DNA from: Saccoglossus kowalevskii
Lineage: Eukaryota > Hemichordata > Enteropneusta > Harrimaniidae
Direction of reading: 5' to 3'
Assembly: GCF_000003605.2 (NCBI RefSeq)
Contig: NW_003120935.1
Span: 194,219 to 214,310, forward strand
DNA: 20,092 nt
The notes under the pieces are model-generated. The model did no database searches, had not been told where the DNA came from, and saw nothing but the letters and a program-made list of their open reading frames with translations. The translations under genes and the position numbers were made by a program. This document shows positions 19,837-20,092 of this stretch, piece by piece; position 1 is the stretch's first letter; every line of letters begins with the position of its first letter.

Positions 19837-19895
19837 TTTTTGATAACAATTATTATTATACATCTGTCACGGTAACGCCATACTTTACAATGTGC

Positions 19896-19999
19896 CGTAA
19901 TTTTGCGGTATTTACGGGGTATTTTCATCCTACTAGATAAGGAAATGCGATTTCCAAATATGGAATGATTACGCGCATAAGCGTCCTCTAATAATAAAA
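19896..19999 (-). repeat. dispersed repeat family 2, copy B (inverted)
   Basis: Read on the minus strand, this aligns end to end with 6653-6757 at about 86% identity by my count. It starts TTTTATTATTA and ends ATACCGCAAAATTACG. The plus-strand sequence CCGTAA...TTACGG at its left edge forms a 6-bp stem. The bases beyond either end do not match copy A, which supports two separate copies of a defined unit. Confidence 0.85.
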
Positions 20000-20092
20000 A
20001 CAAACATGGCTGCCACTAGGGTTTTACCTTGGCTAGTTCCCGGTTCAAGTGTCATGGCATACCAAGACACAAGAGGTCGGTAACAGTTCCGG
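20000..20092 (+). other. edge sequence with a possible first exon
   Basis: A plus-strand ATG at 20006 in the context AAACATGGCTGCC has A at -3 and G at +4. It resembles the YY1/TISU start element of short-leader animal genes at 10 of 12 positions. The frame runs 25 codons to a TAA at 20081-20083, unless a splice donor such as the GT at 20080-20081 is used. The translation begins Met-Ala-Ala-Thr-Arg-Val-Leu-Pro-Trp and matches no family I know. The window ends before this can be tested. Confidence 0.2.

Noticed and set aside
6653-19999. A giant Polinton-type transposon bounded by the family 2 inverted copies
   Set aside because: The interval has none of the coding capacity such elements carry (polymerase, integrase, capsid), and the arms differ by about 14%.
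1-20092. CRISPR array, bacterial operon, phage or integrative element
   Set aside because: There are no regularly spaced direct repeats with unique spacers, no dense coding and no bacterial gene signals. The window looks like animal non-coding DNA.

Overview
The window reads as non-coding animal genomic DNA, most likely intergenic or intronic sequence from an invertebrate. It is A+T-rich throughout, has several (TTA)n/(ATA)n microsatellites and short degenerate tandem arrays, and carries a small transposon-like element with terminal inverted repeats. It also holds at least three families of decayed dispersed repeats and patches of motifs seen in animal promoters (ETS, YY1, CRE, E2F, E-box, TCGCGAGA). 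The species cannot be read from the sequence. There is no sign of bacterial, plasmid or phage organisation: no operons, no ribosome-binding-site pattern and no dense coding.

No protein-coding gene could be identified with confidence. The longest open frame is about 120 codons. By rough estimate that is what chance gives in 20 kb of such DNA on six frames, and many of the longer frames lack an ATG at their start. Weak coding leads are a decayed THAP-like stretch (about 5060-5323, minus), a CpG-containing open frame with a genuine ATG (7230-7508, minus) and a short ATGGCTGCC-initiated frame at the right edge (20006-20083, plus). No tRNA, rRNA or recognisable microRNA was seen.

Layout. 1-910: a promoter-like motif cluster (280-500) and the first copy of a dispersed repeat (796-909). 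910-5060: featureless A+T-rich sequence. 5060-5460: a CpG-bearing, promoter-like stretch that overlaps a second copy of that repeat. 6538-6872: microsatellites, hairpins and copy A of another dispersed repeat, whose inverted copy B lies at 19896-19999. 8356-8502: a 147-bp MITE-like, probably hAT-type element. 13023-13178: three tandem copies of a 52-bp unit. 14574-16191: two inverted arms about 1.25 kb apart, enclosing a 20-bp-unit tandem array and followed by a long (TTA)n tract. 16993-17240: a degenerate minisatellite and one end of a second hAT-like element. 19688-20092: clustered palindromes, repeat copy B and a possible first exon.

The best candidates for something not already catalogued are the inverted-arm structure at 14574-16191 and the repeat family shared by 796-909 and 5330-5445, which carries promoter-like motifs. 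Neither amounts to a new system on this evidence; both read more easily as relics of non-autonomous transposons.
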